Source: Saccharopolyspora dendranthemae
GTDB lineage: Bacteria; Actinomycetota; Actinomycetes; Mycobacteriales; Pseudonocardiaceae
Assembly: GCF_007829955.1 (NCBI RefSeq)
Contig: NZ_VIWX01000003.1
Coordinates: 62,001-126,000 of the forward strand
Length of the DNA stretch: 64,000 bases
Direction of reading: 5' to 3'
In this document: positions 51,004 through 59,495 of the stretch, piece after piece
Numbering within the stretch: position 1 is the first letter of the stretch
How the letters are laid out: each line of letters begins with the position of its first letter
The notes under the pieces: generated by a model
Seen by the model: the letters and a program-made list of their open reading frames with translations, nothing else
What the model was told of the DNA's origin: nothing
Database searches by the model: none
Translations under genes and position numbers: made by a program

Positions 51004-51092
51004 CGCGCTAGGAGCTAGGGCGCTGGTCGTGGTGGAGATGGGGCGCTAGCGGGGCCGCTAGGTCTAGCGGGCTGGTCGGCTAGACCTAGCGG
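51004..51092. repeat. CTAG-rich palindrome cluster, candidate transfer locus (clt)
   Basis: Seven CTAG tetramers in under 90 bases, a sequence otherwise rare in high-GC DNA. It includes a perfect 14-bp inverted repeat CCGCTAGGTCTAGC (51055-51068) and GCTAGACCTAGCGG (51079-51092) with a ten-base loop. It lies directly downstream of the transfer ATPase stop codon, where TraB-type translocases often have their recognition repeats. Confidence 0.7.
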
Positions 51093-51103
51093 CGTTGCTG
51101 GGC

Positions 51104-53308
51104 TTAGCCAGCACCCCGCCCGTGGTCACGCTGCGTATAGGTTTCGGCGACGTCGGCGCGGTGGAAGCCACGCCGGTTGCGGCCAGTGCCGGTGGCATCG
51201 GTGCCCCAGATCTGGCGATTGGCCCGCACCCCGTGGCGCTTGAACGCGGCGGTCAACTCGTCGGGCTCCCACTGGCCGTAGACCTCGGGGCGTAGTTCGG
51301 CGAGGCGGGCAACCGCGGTTTCGTTCCACACCTTCGCCTCGGCCTCACCGAACACCGCCAGGATGTCTTCCAGCAGCGTGTCCTTCCGGGCTGCCGTCTC
51401 GTCGACGTCCTGCACCTCGCCGATGGCGTGACCGGTCAGGGTGCCGGCGGCCTCGCGGAGGGTGCGGGCGTAGGCGGCGACCTTCTCCGACGCCGGGCCA
51501 TCCAAACCTGCGACGGTGCGCACGATTTGGGCGTCGGAGCCTTCACCGACCAGGTAGCCGATGCCCTTGTCGGCCCAGGCGAACGTGGTGGCACGGACGC
51601 CCTGCTTGTACTTCGAAGTGCCCAGGACCATGTCGTTTTCGGTCTGCCCCTGCACCTTCAAGCAGAACCGCGTCGAGACGTTTGCCGAGATGCCCGTGGG
51701 AAGGCTCTTGGCGTCTGGGCGCTGGGTGGCCAGCATGATGATGATCCCGAGCGCTGGGCCGCGTTTGACCAGGTCAGTGCAGATGGCCTCGAACTCCTCG
51801 CCGTAGTCGGGGTGCTCGAACCACACCTGGCACTCGTCCACCCCGATGACGATCGGGTGCAGACCAAGGGACTTCTTGCCCGCGAGCTCTGGCGTGACCT
51901 TGTTCTCCGGAGCAAGACCCTGCTTGGCCAAATCCCGGATCAACTTGGCGCGGCGACGCAGCTCGTCGCGAAGTTTCCGCAGGTCACTAATAGCCTTCTC
52001 GATCTCCTCGTCGTCATCTCCGACGCCGTGGGCGTGGGTGACCTTCTCCAAGGGGTCAAGGTCACCGGTGCCCTTGAGGTCGTAGGTATGCAACTCCGCC
52101 CTCGGGTCCAATGCAGCGATGAGCAGCAGCTCGCGTAGGGCGAAGGTCTTACCCATACGCGGGATCGCACCGATCGCCACCGAGGTGAACATCAGCCGCA
52201 GATCGACCCACCGTCCACGTTGGTCGGTGCCGAACGGCTGCGGTTGGAACAGGTCGACCGTGATGCCCTTGCGCAGTGCCCACGCGGGCTGTTTGGCCTT
52301 GCGCATGTCCTGATCCCCCACCCACAAGATCAGCCGAGCGGCGTGCTCGGAGTTGTCGGCTTCCGGCCACACGCAGCCGAGGGGCCGACGCAAGCCGGAG
52401 GCGAGCTTTTCGCGGCGGTCCATGATGTCCCCGACTGTCACCCCGTGCGGCAGGTCCACATCCGCACGCCACCCCTTGCCATCCCGCGAGATGGGCTTCG
52501 GGAACCCGATGCCCTCCCCGCCCTTGCCCATTGCCTGGTTGATCCCCGAGATCCCGAGGGCGTTGAGGGCGATCTCCACTGCGTTGCTGGTCAGCTTCGG
52601 CACCTTCGTGGCCTCTACCGCCCGGGTGGCGATCGGCTGGTCGGCCGGAGCTCCCAACCAGCCCACGGCACCGAGGGCGCCGGCCACGATGGCGTACTGG
52701 ACCAGCTCCGGGAGGAAGGCCCGTCCGAGGAAGAACGCCGCCAGCGCGGCCGCGCCCAGGCCCACGGTGGCGTAGACCCGGCCACGCACCCGACTATCAC
52801 GCTGACCAGACAGCCGGAGGTATTCGGCGGCGTCGGCGCGGTCAGCGGCAGCGTGGCGAACGGTTCGGCCTTCGGCGTCGGTCACCCACCGCAGGAAACC
52901 GCCCAGCAGACGCAGCGTCCCTTGTGGAACCCGCATCAGGATGCGGGCGATGTAGACCGGGCACCGCACCGCGTGGAAGGCGGAGGTGTGGCCGGCGTAG
53001 CCGACCGCCCACTTTGCGGTCTCCCGGAACTCCTCCACGTTGCTCGCCCACTTGGGCAAGACCGGCTCGCGCTTCCCTCGGTGAAGAAGGCTCGAACCCG
53101 CCTCGGCCGTGTGGGACTGGTCGACCTGCGGGGCCTGGTCCTCCTCCACCAGCTCGCCATCGATGACCCGGGGCCCTGTCTCACCCTCATCGTGGGTCTG
53201 GTCAGCGTTGAGGCGTTCGGAGGGGAAGCGCAGCACCCGCGCCTGCTCACCGTCCCCGTGGGCCTGGTGCTCGTCGTCGGACCTGTGGTTCTGCGGCTCT
53301 TCGGTCAT
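51104..53308 (-). CDS. FtsK/SpoIIIE-type conjugal DNA translocase (TraB-like) of AICE 2
   Basis: 734 residues. An acidic N-terminus (to about 80), membrane segments around 178-220 (YATVGLGAAALAAFFLG and VQYAIVAGALGAVGWLG), then the motor domain: Walker A GAIPRMGKTFALREL with Lys387, HTYDLKGTGDL, Walker B IVIGVDECQVWFEHP and IIIMLATQRPDAKSLPTGIS. A C-terminal winged-helix-like part (about 660-734) probably reads DNA repeats at the transfer locus. ATGA overlap with the spread-type gene upstream. Confidence 0.94.
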   Translation of the reverse strand: MTEEPQNHRSDDEHQAHGDGEQARVLRFPSERLNADQTHDEGETGPRVIDGELVEEDQAPQVDQSHTAEAGSSLLHRGKREPVLPKWASNVEEFRETAKWAVGYAGHTSAFHAVRCPVYIARILMRVPQGTLRLLGGFLRWVTDAEGRTVRHAAADRADAAEYLRLSGQRDSRVRGRVYATVGLGAAALAAFFLGRAFLPELVQYAIVAGALGAVGWLGAPADQPIATRAVEATKVPKLTSNAVEIALNALGISGINQAMGKGGEGIGFPKPISRDGKGWRADVDLPHGVTVGDIMDRREKLASGLRRPLGCVWPEADNSEHAARLILWVGDQDMRKAKQPAWALRKGITVDLFQPQPFGTDQRGRWVDLRLMFTSVAIGAIPRMGKTFALRELLLIAALDPRAELHTYDLKGTGDLDPLEKVTHAHGVGDDDEEIEKAISDLRKLRDELRRRAKLIRDLAKQGLAPENKVTPELAGKKSLGLHPIVIGVDECQVWFEHPDYGEEFEAICTDLVKRGPALGIIIMLATQRPDAKSLPTGISANVSTRFCLKVQGQTENDMVLGTSKYKQGVRATTFAWADKGIGYLVGEGSDAQIVRTVAGLDGPASEKVAAYARTLREAAGTLTGHAIGEVQDVDETAARKDTLLEDILAVFGEAEAKVWNETAVARLAELRPEVYGQWEPDELTAAFKRHGVRANRQIWGTDATGTGRNRRGFHRADVAETYTQRDHGRGAG

Positions 53309-54156
53309 CGCTGCACCTCCCGGTGGGTGTCACGGATCAGGTGGGCCAGGCCGGCACCCATGCCGAGTACGGCGACGGGCAGGCAGGCCACGCCGGCGGT
53401 GATCAGCCAAGGGGCCTCGGTCATGCCGGCGGCCTTCATCAGGTGGAAAGCGATCTGCCCCAACGCCCCCAGGGCGAGCGAGCCGAGCGCGGAGTACTTC
53501 GCGAACCTGCGGGCCTTGGCCGGGACCTGGCCGGACAGCCACACGCGCAGGGCGTAGGCGGCGTAGGTCTCCACCCCGATCGGCAATGTGATCGCCGTGT
53601 TGATCGCGAACCCATCGGCGATGCCGGGCAGGGGGTGGACGATGCCGAACCCGGTGAGCTGCCCGAGCCCGACCCAGCCGGACCAGATCGCCACGAACGC
53701 CGGCAGCGCCAGCAACATGACCGGCCACACCGCCACCGGCTTCACCGGCTGCTCGTCGGCGAGTTTGGCCAGGTCTGCGTCCACCGTGATCGGCTCCGAC
53801 ACCGCCCCACCGACCGGCTCCGACTCCTCGGCCGGAACCGCCTCAGACTCGGTCACCTGCTCCGCCTCGGCGGACTCACGCTCAGGTTCGGCGGGTTCGT
53901 CGTCGTGGGTCTCGGCGGGTTCGGTCTCAGCCGGGGCGGGGTCGGTGACCACGTGCAGACCCCCCGGGTTGGCAGCCTTGACCCGCTGCCCGTCGGCCAG
54001 GTGTTCCAGGATCTCGCGGGCCTTCGGTGCCCCGATCCGCAGCTCGGTCATCAACTGGTTCCGACTCGGCATCCGCCCAAGCTGCGTGACCAGGTGGCGG
54101 GCCTGCGGCAGCAGCTCGGCGACCGGCACGGGGTAGCCGCTCTTCGCGGTGGTCAT
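53305..54156 (-). CDS. Spread-type membrane protein with N-terminal helix-turn-helix region
   Basis: 283 residues. Residues 10-65 look like a winged helix (QLGRMPSRNQLMTELRIGAP, KAREILEHLADGQRV). An acidic linker (about 75-145) leads to four membrane helices, including WPVMLLALPAFVAIWSGWVG, ITLPIGVETYAAYALRVWLS and LGALGQIAFHLM, in the DUF2637/SpdB2 pattern. Stop overlaps the translocase start (ATGA). In related elements such proteins help plasmid spread along the recipient mycelium. Confidence 0.8.
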   Translation of the reverse strand: MTTAKSGYPVPVAELLPQARHLVTQLGRMPSRNQLMTELRIGAPKAREILEHLADGQRVKAANPGGLHVVTDPAPAETEPAETHDDEPAEPERESAEAEQVTESEAVPAEESEPVGGAVSEPITVDADLAKLADEQPVKPVAVWPVMLLALPAFVAIWSGWVGLGQLTGFGIVHPLPGIADGFAINTAITLPIGVETYAAYALRVWLSGQVPAKARRFAKYSALGSLALGALGQIAFHLMKAAGMTEAPWLITAGVACLPVAVLGMGAGLAHLIRDTHREVQR

Positions 54157-54277
54157 CGCACACCCCCACCGGGGCTAGTGGCGATCCGTAGCATCAGAGA
54201 TCTCCTAACGGTTTCGTGATCGGTGGGAGACCCGGCCCAGCAGCTGGTTTGGCGACTCGCCTGCTGGGTCGGGTGCC

Positions 54278-54811
54278 TCAAAAAGGCCAACTGGTGTGGC
54301 CGCCGTCGGCGCGCTCGGCAGCCCTGAACAGGGCCTCGGCCAACCAGAGGTCGTGACGGTGATCCGCCCGGTCGCCCTCATCCCGCGCCGCATACGGCCC
54401 GAACCGCTCGACGTACTCCTCAGCCCTCCGCGCATACATCCGCTCGCACGGCGCCGTAGCCCCCGACTCGGCCGTCTCGCCAGCCGATGCGGTCCAGTTG
54501 ACCGGCAGGGGCTTGCCGGTGATCTGCGAACGCCACGGACCCTTCTGCCCCCGAAGACCCCTGCGCTCCATCTCCAGATAGGCCGCCGTAGGAACCTCGC
54601 GAACCAGCGGCGCAGGTGCGTCGATCTCGAAGCGGAACGCACCGCACTCGCAGGTCCACCGCACCGAAATCGCCGAAACCTGCTCACCACTACTCGGCTT
54701 GTGCTCCAGGCAAATCAGCTCACGCCGCCGCCGAGCACCCCGAGAACCGTCCTCGGTCGAAAACTGCGACACCCGCCGCCTGGACCACAGCCAACTCAAC
54801 AACCCGTTCAC
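54278..54811 (-). CDS. AICE 2 protein, unknown function
   Basis: 177 residues. The N-terminus VNGLLSWLWSRRRVSQF is membrane- or surface-interacting, followed by a basic stretch and VRWTCECGAFRFEIDAPAPL, which has a CxC pair. The second half (WRSQITGKPLPVNWTASAGE, then an acidic/His-rich DEGDRADHRHDLWLAEALF) has no recognised domain. GTG 54811 has GGAGGAGG six bases upstream and overlaps the preceding stop as GTGA. Confidence 0.65.
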   Translation of the reverse strand: MNGLLSWLWSRRRVSQFSTEDGSRGARRRRELICLEHKPSSGEQVSAISVRWTCECGAFRFEIDAPAPLVREVPTAAYLEMERRGLRGQKGPWRSQITGKPLPVNWTASAGETAESGATAPCERMYARRAEEYVERFGPYAARDEGDRADHRHDLWLAEALFRAAERADGGHTSWPF

Positions 54812-55068
54812 GCCGCCTCCTCCGAATCCACATCCGTCGTGATCAGCCGCAGCGCGGCGCCGGCCTCGCGACGCTCGTAACGCCGCAACCGCGTCCGCTC
54901 CCCCGCGCCGAGCTCCGACCACACGAACGGCGCCACAGGCAGCTCGCCCAACTCCTCGGCAATGACCTGATCCCAGTAGTCCTGCACCGCCTCCTGCTCG
55001 AACTCACCGAGCTCGACCTCACAGTTCGCCAGTTCGGCACCGAGGGTCTTGTAGCCCTGGTAGGACAT
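54808..55068 (-). CDS. AICE 2 small protein, unknown function
   Basis: 86-residue acidic helical protein starting MSYQGYKTLGAELANCEVEL and containing AVQDYWDQVIAEELGELPVA. It is the first gene of the leftward transfer operon. AGGAGG lies six bases before the ATG and the GntR operators lie just upstream, so it opens the repressed transcript. Confidence 0.65.
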   Translation of the reverse strand: MSYQGYKTLGAELANCEVELGEFEQEAVQDYWDQVIAEELGELPVAPFVWSELGAGERTRLRRYERREAGAALRLITTDVDSEEAA

Positions 55069-55080
55069 TGCTACCTCCTG

Positions 55081-55154
55081 ATGTCTTAAGATATTTCTAT
55101 GTCGCGAGACATTAGGGTGCGCGGGATGAGCTGTCAACCCATGTCTCAAGACAT
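55081..55154. promoter_or_regulatory. Three GntR operators in the divergent promoter of AICE 2
   Basis: ATGTCTTAAGATAT (55081-55094), ATGTCGCGAGACAT (55099-55112) and ATGTCTCAAGACAT (55141-55154). The last two are perfect palindromes of form ATGTC-N4-GACAT. The first two centres are 18 bases apart, the third 42 bases further. They lie between the leftward transfer operon and the rightward gntR gene. Confidence 0.85.
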
Positions 55155-55172
55155 GCCGAGTACGCTGATCAC

Positions 55173-55556
55173 GTGGCTACTGACGACGCTCACGAGGACA
55201 AGCGCCCGGCTAGTCGGCGTGTGGCGGACGCCCTACAGGGGCGGATCGACGCCGGCGAATTCGCCCCGGGTGCCCAGCTGCCGACATATCGCCTGCTCGC
55301 GGAGGAGTACGAGGTGGCGGTCAACACCGCGTTGGCTGCGGTGCGCCTGCTCCGGGACGCCGGCATGGTCACGATCCGGGCCAACGCCGGCGCTTACGTC
55401 CGGGAGCCTTCGGAGCAGATCGACGTGGCTGCTGAACTCACCCGCACGCGGTCCGAGCTGACCGAACTTCGCAAGACAGTTCAGCAGGCCGACGCCGCCA
55501 TCAGCGCGATGGAAGGGCGCCTTGACGACCTCATCGGCCGAGTCCGCGACGAGTAG
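55173..55556 (+). CDS. Short GntR family regulator of AICE 2
   Basis: 127 residues. Winged helix at about 12-78 (RRVADALQGRIDAGEFAPGA, LPTYRLLAEEYEVAVNTALA, VTIRANAGAYV). Instead of an effector domain it has a coiled coil (residues 85-125: AELTRTRSELTELRKTVQQA) for oligomerisation. GTG start. Divergent from the transfer operon, with three palindromic operators between them, so it is the likely KorSA-type repressor. Confidence 0.9.
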   Translation: MATDDAHEDKRPASRRVADALQGRIDAGEFAPGAQLPTYRLLAEEYEVAVNTALAAVRLLRDAGMVTIRANAGAYVREPSEQIDVAAELTRTRSELTELRKTVQQADAAISAMEGRLDDLIGRVRDE

Positions 55557-55582
55557 CGCGTACCGCTTTGTGGCCGGCGCCC

Positions 55583-55783
55583 TCATGCCATGAGTCCCTG
55601 GAAGAACTGGGCCATGCCGTTGACGAGGGCGATGAAGAGCTCGAACGCGCCCTTGACCCACACTGCCGACTCGGCCGGGTGCTTCACGATGAGGACCAGG
55701 ACCGCGAACGTGACGGCCGCGCCGATGAGCTTGGACATGAAGCCGCCGCCGGTCTGGACTCCGGGGAACGCCTGCTTCGCCAT
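55583..55783 (-). CDS. Small membrane protein of AICE 2
   Basis: 66 residues starting MAKQAFPGVQTGGGFMSKLI, with one or two membrane segments (AAVTFAVLVLIVKHP and ELFIALVNGMAQFFQGL). GAAGGAG lies six bases before the ATG at 55783. Convergent with the gntR gene. Role unknown; short hydrophobic proteins are common in the spread functions of AICEs. Confidence 0.65.
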   Translation of the reverse strand: MAKQAFPGVQTGGGFMSKLIGAAVTFAVLVLIVKHPAESAVWVKGAFELFIALVNGMAQFFQGLMA

Positions 55784-55979
55784 GACTTTCTCCTTCTCGC
55801 TTAGGGCTTTTCGTTGCCCGTTCCGCTGACAACTCAAGATTGCGGCCTAAGCGAGCTGCAAAGAACTGCCCTTGAACGCCCTGCACTGAACCCGTGCAGA
55901 ACCGGCGCCCCTGAACCCGTGCTGCACTCCGGTTCCGTTGAAGTTCAGAATCGGCCGGTCAGATGCCAAGCTGGGTGTC

Positions 55980-56759
55980 ATGCAGCTGAACGGCACCCCG
56001 CCCGAGATGGAGCAGGTCAAGACCCTGGCTCTGACGAACTACGGCCACTTCACCTCGATGCGGGTCGAGGACGGGTGTGTACGCGGCCTGTCCCACCACA
56101 TGCAGCGGCTGCTGCGCGACTCCCGGCAGCTCTTCGATGTCGAGCTGGACATTGATCGCGTCCGACACTTCGTCCGTCTGGCGCTCGAAGACGCGCCCGC
56201 ACTGACCACGGCGCGCGTGACGATCTATGACCCGGCGCTCAGACTCGGGACGATCGGCCAAGACGCCGAACCGCACGTGCTCGTAACCACGCGCGAGGCG
56301 TCTCCGGGCATCGCCTCACCACTGCGGCTCCGAGCGATGTCCTACGTCCGCGACGATCCGCCGGTGAAGCACATCGGCCTGTACGCCGCGCTCCGCCGAC
56401 GCCGCATCGCCCAGCGAGACGGCTTCGACGACGTGCTGTTCCTCAACCCCAACGGCACCATCAGCGAGATCGCGACTTCGAACATCGGTTTCGTCCGAGA
56501 TGGACAGATCATCTGGCCCAAGGCCGAATACCTGTCCGGAGTCACCATGACCCTGCTTCAGCAGGAGCTCGACGAATCGGTAACCGTGGAACCGGTGACG
56601 CTGTCCGACCTCGGCGAGATGGATGCCATCTTCGCCACCAACGCCGCCACCGGCATCCGTGCCGTTACTGCCGTTGAGCAGCACGAATCGCCAGAGAAGC
56701 ATGACGTGCTGGACAAGCTGCGCGAGCACTACGCGGACATCCCTGGCGAAAGGGTGTAG
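55980..56759 (+). CDS. Class IV aminotransferase-fold protein (AICE 2 cargo)
   Basis: 259 residues of the D-amino-acid/branched-chain aminotransferase fold. PVKHIGLYAALRRRRIAQRD holds the expected PLP Lys, and FDDVLFLNPNGTISEIATSN followed by IGFV is the phosphate-binding signature. TTAEVFATNAATG-like DAIFATNAATGIRAV is near the end. Likely branched-chain/D-amino-acid aminotransferase or aminodeoxychorismate lyase activity; substrate unclear. ATG 55980 chosen with GGGTG upstream. It precedes the XRE-SUMF1 gene by 56 bases. Confidence 0.85.
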   Translation: MQLNGTPPEMEQVKTLALTNYGHFTSMRVEDGCVRGLSHHMQRLLRDSRQLFDVELDIDRVRHFVRLALEDAPALTTARVTIYDPALRLGTIGQDAEPHVLVTTREASPGIASPLRLRAMSYVRDDPPVKHIGLYAALRRRRIAQRDGFDDVLFLNPNGTISEIATSNIGFVRDGQIIWPKAEYLSGVTMTLLQQELDESVTVEPVTLSDLGEMDAIFATNAATGIRAVTAVEQHESPEKHDVLDKLREHYADIPGERV

Positions 56760-56815
56760 TCGAGCGGGCATGACCTTTAGGCTCCCCTGCGGAAGACGTG
56801 GCAGGGGAGCTTGAA

Positions 56816-57748
56816 GTGGCGAATGTGCAGGTTTGGACCGGGACCGAGATCAAGGCTCTTCGCACCGCAATGCGGTTGAGTCTCCGGGAGTTCGCCGCTC
56901 ACCTGGGCGTGAGCGAGCGGAACATCTCAAAGTGGGAGGCTAGAGGCTCAGACGTCACCCCGCTTCCGGTCAACCAGGCGATTCTGGACACGGCATTGCG
57001 GATGTCCGACCCCGACACCAAGGCCCGGTTCAAGGGCCTGACCGGCGGCGCGGAGATCTCCGGCGCGGAGACCATCGAACCGATTGGGAGCGGCCAAGTT
57101 CGCCACCCGCTCACCGGTAGCTCGATGGTCAAGGTCGACGGCAGCATCTACCAGTCCGGCCCGAGCAACACGCCGCTGTGGGTGGCGTCGTACTACATCG
57201 ACATCTACCTGGTCAGCAACGCCGACTATGCCCAGTTCGTCGCCGCAACCGGCCACGACATGCCGCAGCACTGGGAGAACGGCATCTTCCCGCCGGGACT
57301 CGCGAACCACCCCGTGGTGTGGGTGACCTGGAAGGACGCCGCCGCCTACGCGAAGTGGGCAGGCAAGACGCTCCCAACCACGCAGCAGTGGGAGAAGGCG
57401 GCCCGGGGAACCCGCGGTGCGACCTACCCGTGGGGCGACCAGCCAACGCCGGCCAAGTGCAACGTCCGCGAAAACGGCGTCGGCATCACCACGGCCGTCG
57501 ACTGCTACCAGTCCGGGACCAGCCCCTACGGCATCTACGACATGTGCGGCAATGTCTGGGAATGGCTCGACACTCAATCCACGCCCGGCCGGCGTGAGCT
57601 CAAGGGCGGAGCCTGGACCAGCCAATTCGACCGCGCGGTCCCGTCGCAGTTCAACGACGCCAACGAGACCATGTGCGACGACGACACCGGCTTCCGCTGC
57701 GCAGCACCGGCCGAAGACCTCGAACGACTACTTCACGACGTCGATTAA
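56816..57748 (+). CDS. XRE helix-turn-helix fused to SUMF1/FGE-like domain (AICE 2 cargo)
   Basis: 310 residues. N-terminal XRE domain (about 8-70): IKALRTAMRLSLREFAAHLG and VSERNISKWEARGS. C-terminal FGE-sulfatase domain from about 100: VSNADYAQFVAATGHD, HPVVWVTWKDAAAYAKWAGK, LPTTQQWEKAARG, YDMCGNVWEWLDTQ and GFRCA. The paired catalytic Cys of true formylglycine-generating enzymes is missing; that place reads TSQFDRAVPSQFND. So it is more likely a sensor or binding module than an oxidase. GTG 56816 has GGGGAG seven bases upstream. Confidence 0.88.
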   Translation: MANVQVWTGTEIKALRTAMRLSLREFAAHLGVSERNISKWEARGSDVTPLPVNQAILDTALRMSDPDTKARFKGLTGGAEISGAETIEPIGSGQVRHPLTGSSMVKVDGSIYQSGPSNTPLWVASYYIDIYLVSNADYAQFVAATGHDMPQHWENGIFPPGLANHPVVWVTWKDAAAYAKWAGKTLPTTQQWEKAARGTRGATYPWGDQPTPAKCNVRENGVGITTAVDCYQSGTSPYGIYDMCGNVWEWLDTQSTPGRRELKGGAWTSQFDRAVPSQFNDANETMCDDDTGFRCAAPAEDLERLLHDVD

Positions 57749-57779
57749 CTCCCAGTTGGAAGCACTTACTGCAAGCGTC

Positions 57780-57809
57780 GGAACAGCCCTGCGGATACAG
57801 GGCTGTTCC
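57780..57809 (+). terminator. Terminator after the XRE-SUMF1 gene
   Basis: GGAACAGCCCT and AGGGCTGTTCC, a perfect 11-bp stem with an eight-base loop, 31 bases after the stop codon. Confidence 0.8.
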
Positions 57810-57835
57810 GATAACGCTATACGCCTAACCCCAGA

Positions 57836-58006
57836 TCACGAGCCCACCGCAAGAAGCAAGAATCCTGCTGCGGCGAATCCGGCCATGACTCCAGCTCCGA
57901 CGCCTTCGGCGAGGCCGACGCCAACTCCGACTGCCGCACTCACCGAGATAATCAGCACCCAACGAACCGAGATCTGGTTCCCCGCCTCGCTGTTTCCTTC
58001 ACTCAT
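57836..58006 (-). CDS. Small glycine-rich membrane protein (AICE 2 cargo)
   Basis: 56 residues: a polar start MSEGNSEAGNQISVRW, then VLIISVSAAVGVGVGLAEGV and GAGVMAGFAAAGFLLLAVGS, two membrane segments with a Gly-zipper pattern. GAGGAATAGG lies upstream of the ATG. Below the length of most gene lists, but the ribosome site and coherent membrane character support it. Confidence 0.5.
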   Translation of the reverse strand: MSEGNSEAGNQISVRWVLIISVSAAVGVGVGLAEGVGAGVMAGFAAAGFLLLAVGS

Positions 58007-58132
58007 CCTATTCCTCGCACTTTCTTGTCAGGATCTATTTCCACTGCGGCCGGCCCGCAAGTACAAGCCTGGCCGCGACGACCCGCCCACGCCAGCCCCT
58101 GAGGGGGCTCACGAAAACTGGAGGGGGCTCAC

Positions 58133-58978
58133 ATGCCCAGCGCAGAGGACGAGGGACCCGATGAGCAGGTTTACAAGGAAGTTCTGGACGCCGAAGAAGA
58201 GTCACTACAAATTGAACTCAAAGACGGCACACTTGCAGTTTTCAACAGGGAGGAAGCAGAGCTAAAATACACCAACTTGCATGGCTACTCGGTTACCGCA
58301 TCCGCTAAAGTTGAAAACGGAAAACCAACCCTAAAAAAGCTGCAAATTGAAGCCGACAGCACCCCACTAGATTCGATCAGTATCGATCGAACAAAAAAGG
58401 TGGTTTCATATGTGCGCGAGCAGCTCAAAGACGCATACGCGCAAAGATGGGACAGGCGCAGCAAAACGCTAGCAGAAAGCGCCCTTCGAAAGCTTCGCAG
58501 GGGCACGAAGGCTGTAAACGAAGAGGACGACTACCAAGTCGCTGTCGTGTATTCCCTTGCACACCTGCTTGGCAAGGATCCTGTCCAGGCAGTGAAAACG
58601 CATTTTGGCTTCTCCGAAGCAACAGCGAAACGCCGTATCAAACGAGCACGAGAGGAACGGGGGCTGCTGCCAGCCTACTCTGAACTAGCACAAGGAAGCA
58701 TCCCGAATGAGGAATCAATACCGTGGCTGGAGCCAGATGATCCGCAGTTTCTATCGAACATAAATAGAATTAGTGACGAGATGTCGTTGATTCTTCACCC
58801 AAGGCTTTACACGATAATTCGAGGAATGATGTTTTTCGAGATGCTGGGGCAGATAAAGGACGGAGAGAAGGAAGGAGTTTTCGCAAGCGAGCGTGCACAA
58901 AGTACCGCTGCGGAGCTGCTGGACGCAATGATCCCGACAGATCGTACGAGCGATGACGAGGAAAGTTCTGGGAAGTAA
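58133..58978 (+). CDS. Unrecognised protein, low-GC cargo of AICE 2
   Basis: 281 residues, acidic at both ends. The N-terminal 90 residues (KDGTLAVFNREEAELKYTNL onwards) look beta-rich. A central helical part contains YQVAVVYSLAHLLGKDPVQA and FGFSEATAKRRIKRAREERG, a helix-turn-helix-like segment. The C-terminus is helical. GGAGGGGG precedes the ATG, and that stretch is tandemly duplicated (GGGGGCTCACGAAAACTGGA). Base composition is clearly lower in GC than its neighbours, which suggests recent transfer. No family assigned. Confidence 0.75.
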   Translation: MPSAEDEGPDEQVYKEVLDAEEESLQIELKDGTLAVFNREEAELKYTNLHGYSVTASAKVENGKPTLKKLQIEADSTPLDSISIDRTKKVVSYVREQLKDAYAQRWDRRSKTLAESALRKLRRGTKAVNEEDDYQVAVVYSLAHLLGKDPVQAVKTHFGFSEATAKRRIKRAREERGLLPAYSELAQGSIPNEESIPWLEPDDPQFLSNINRISDEMSLILHPRLYTIIRGMMFFEMLGQIKDGEKEGVFASERAQSTAAELLDAMIPTDRTSDDEESSGK

Positions 58979-58990
58979 CTTGCGTTGCGC

Positions 58991-59383
58991 TCAACTCAAG
59001 TTCCCCTCAGAAATGACAAGCACTACAGCAGATCCGGTCCTGCTTCTGCGGACCACTTCTCGGACCCCGGAGCGCACCCTGCGTGATAGCCGCTTGTCGC
59101 CTTCACCGATAAATCTCGACCACGGCGGACGCGCCTCCGTGCATCCCATGAGCTCCAAGAGAGCCAACAAGGGGATCAACTCTGAAACGACTCTGTCGGT
59201 AACCTGCGACCCCCGCCGAAGGACCACTTCCCAGACTCCCGCCACCTGATGTGGCGGACATGCAATCTCCACTCGGGAGCCTGCTCGACCTGTCGCGGCC
59301 GACTGATCGCGATTCAGCCAGTTCACAGGTCTGAACCCTGCCACATAATCCGACTGAGCAGTTCCGCCAACCAGGGATAACAC
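58991..59383 (-). CDS. Possible small protein, uncertain
   Basis: 130-residue open frame in an otherwise gene-free interval of about 515 bases. The stretch VEIACPPHQVAGVWEVVLRR and VSELIPLLALLELMGCTEAR looks like real protein, but no family is recognised and no good ribosome site is seen. It may be a decayed gene fragment. Confidence 0.3.
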   Translation of the reverse strand: MLSLVGGTAQSDYVAGFRPVNWLNRDQSAATGRAGSRVEIACPPHQVAGVWEVVLRRGSQVTDRVVSELIPLLALLELMGCTEARPPWSRFIGEGDKRLSRRVRSGVREVVRRSRTGSAVVLVISEGNLS

Positions 59384-59495
59384 CGGACGATGCTTTCCAT
59401 TGCCTCTAAGGCGATCTCAGCGGTCCGTGAGATCGCTTCTCCGGGCACCCTCGCGCTTCGGTGACCAACCCCCTACCCTGCGACGGCCTGACGGG

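Noticed and set aside
52220..53557. Plus-strand open frame of 445 codons in AICE 2
   Set aside because: Antisense to the FtsK-type translocase; no ribosome site and no domain.
57417..58265. Plus-strand open frame of 282 codons
   Set aside because: Its first half is out of frame over the SUMF1 domain, and it ends inside the 58133 gene; no start context. The minus-strand 56-residue gene and the 58133 gene explain the region better.
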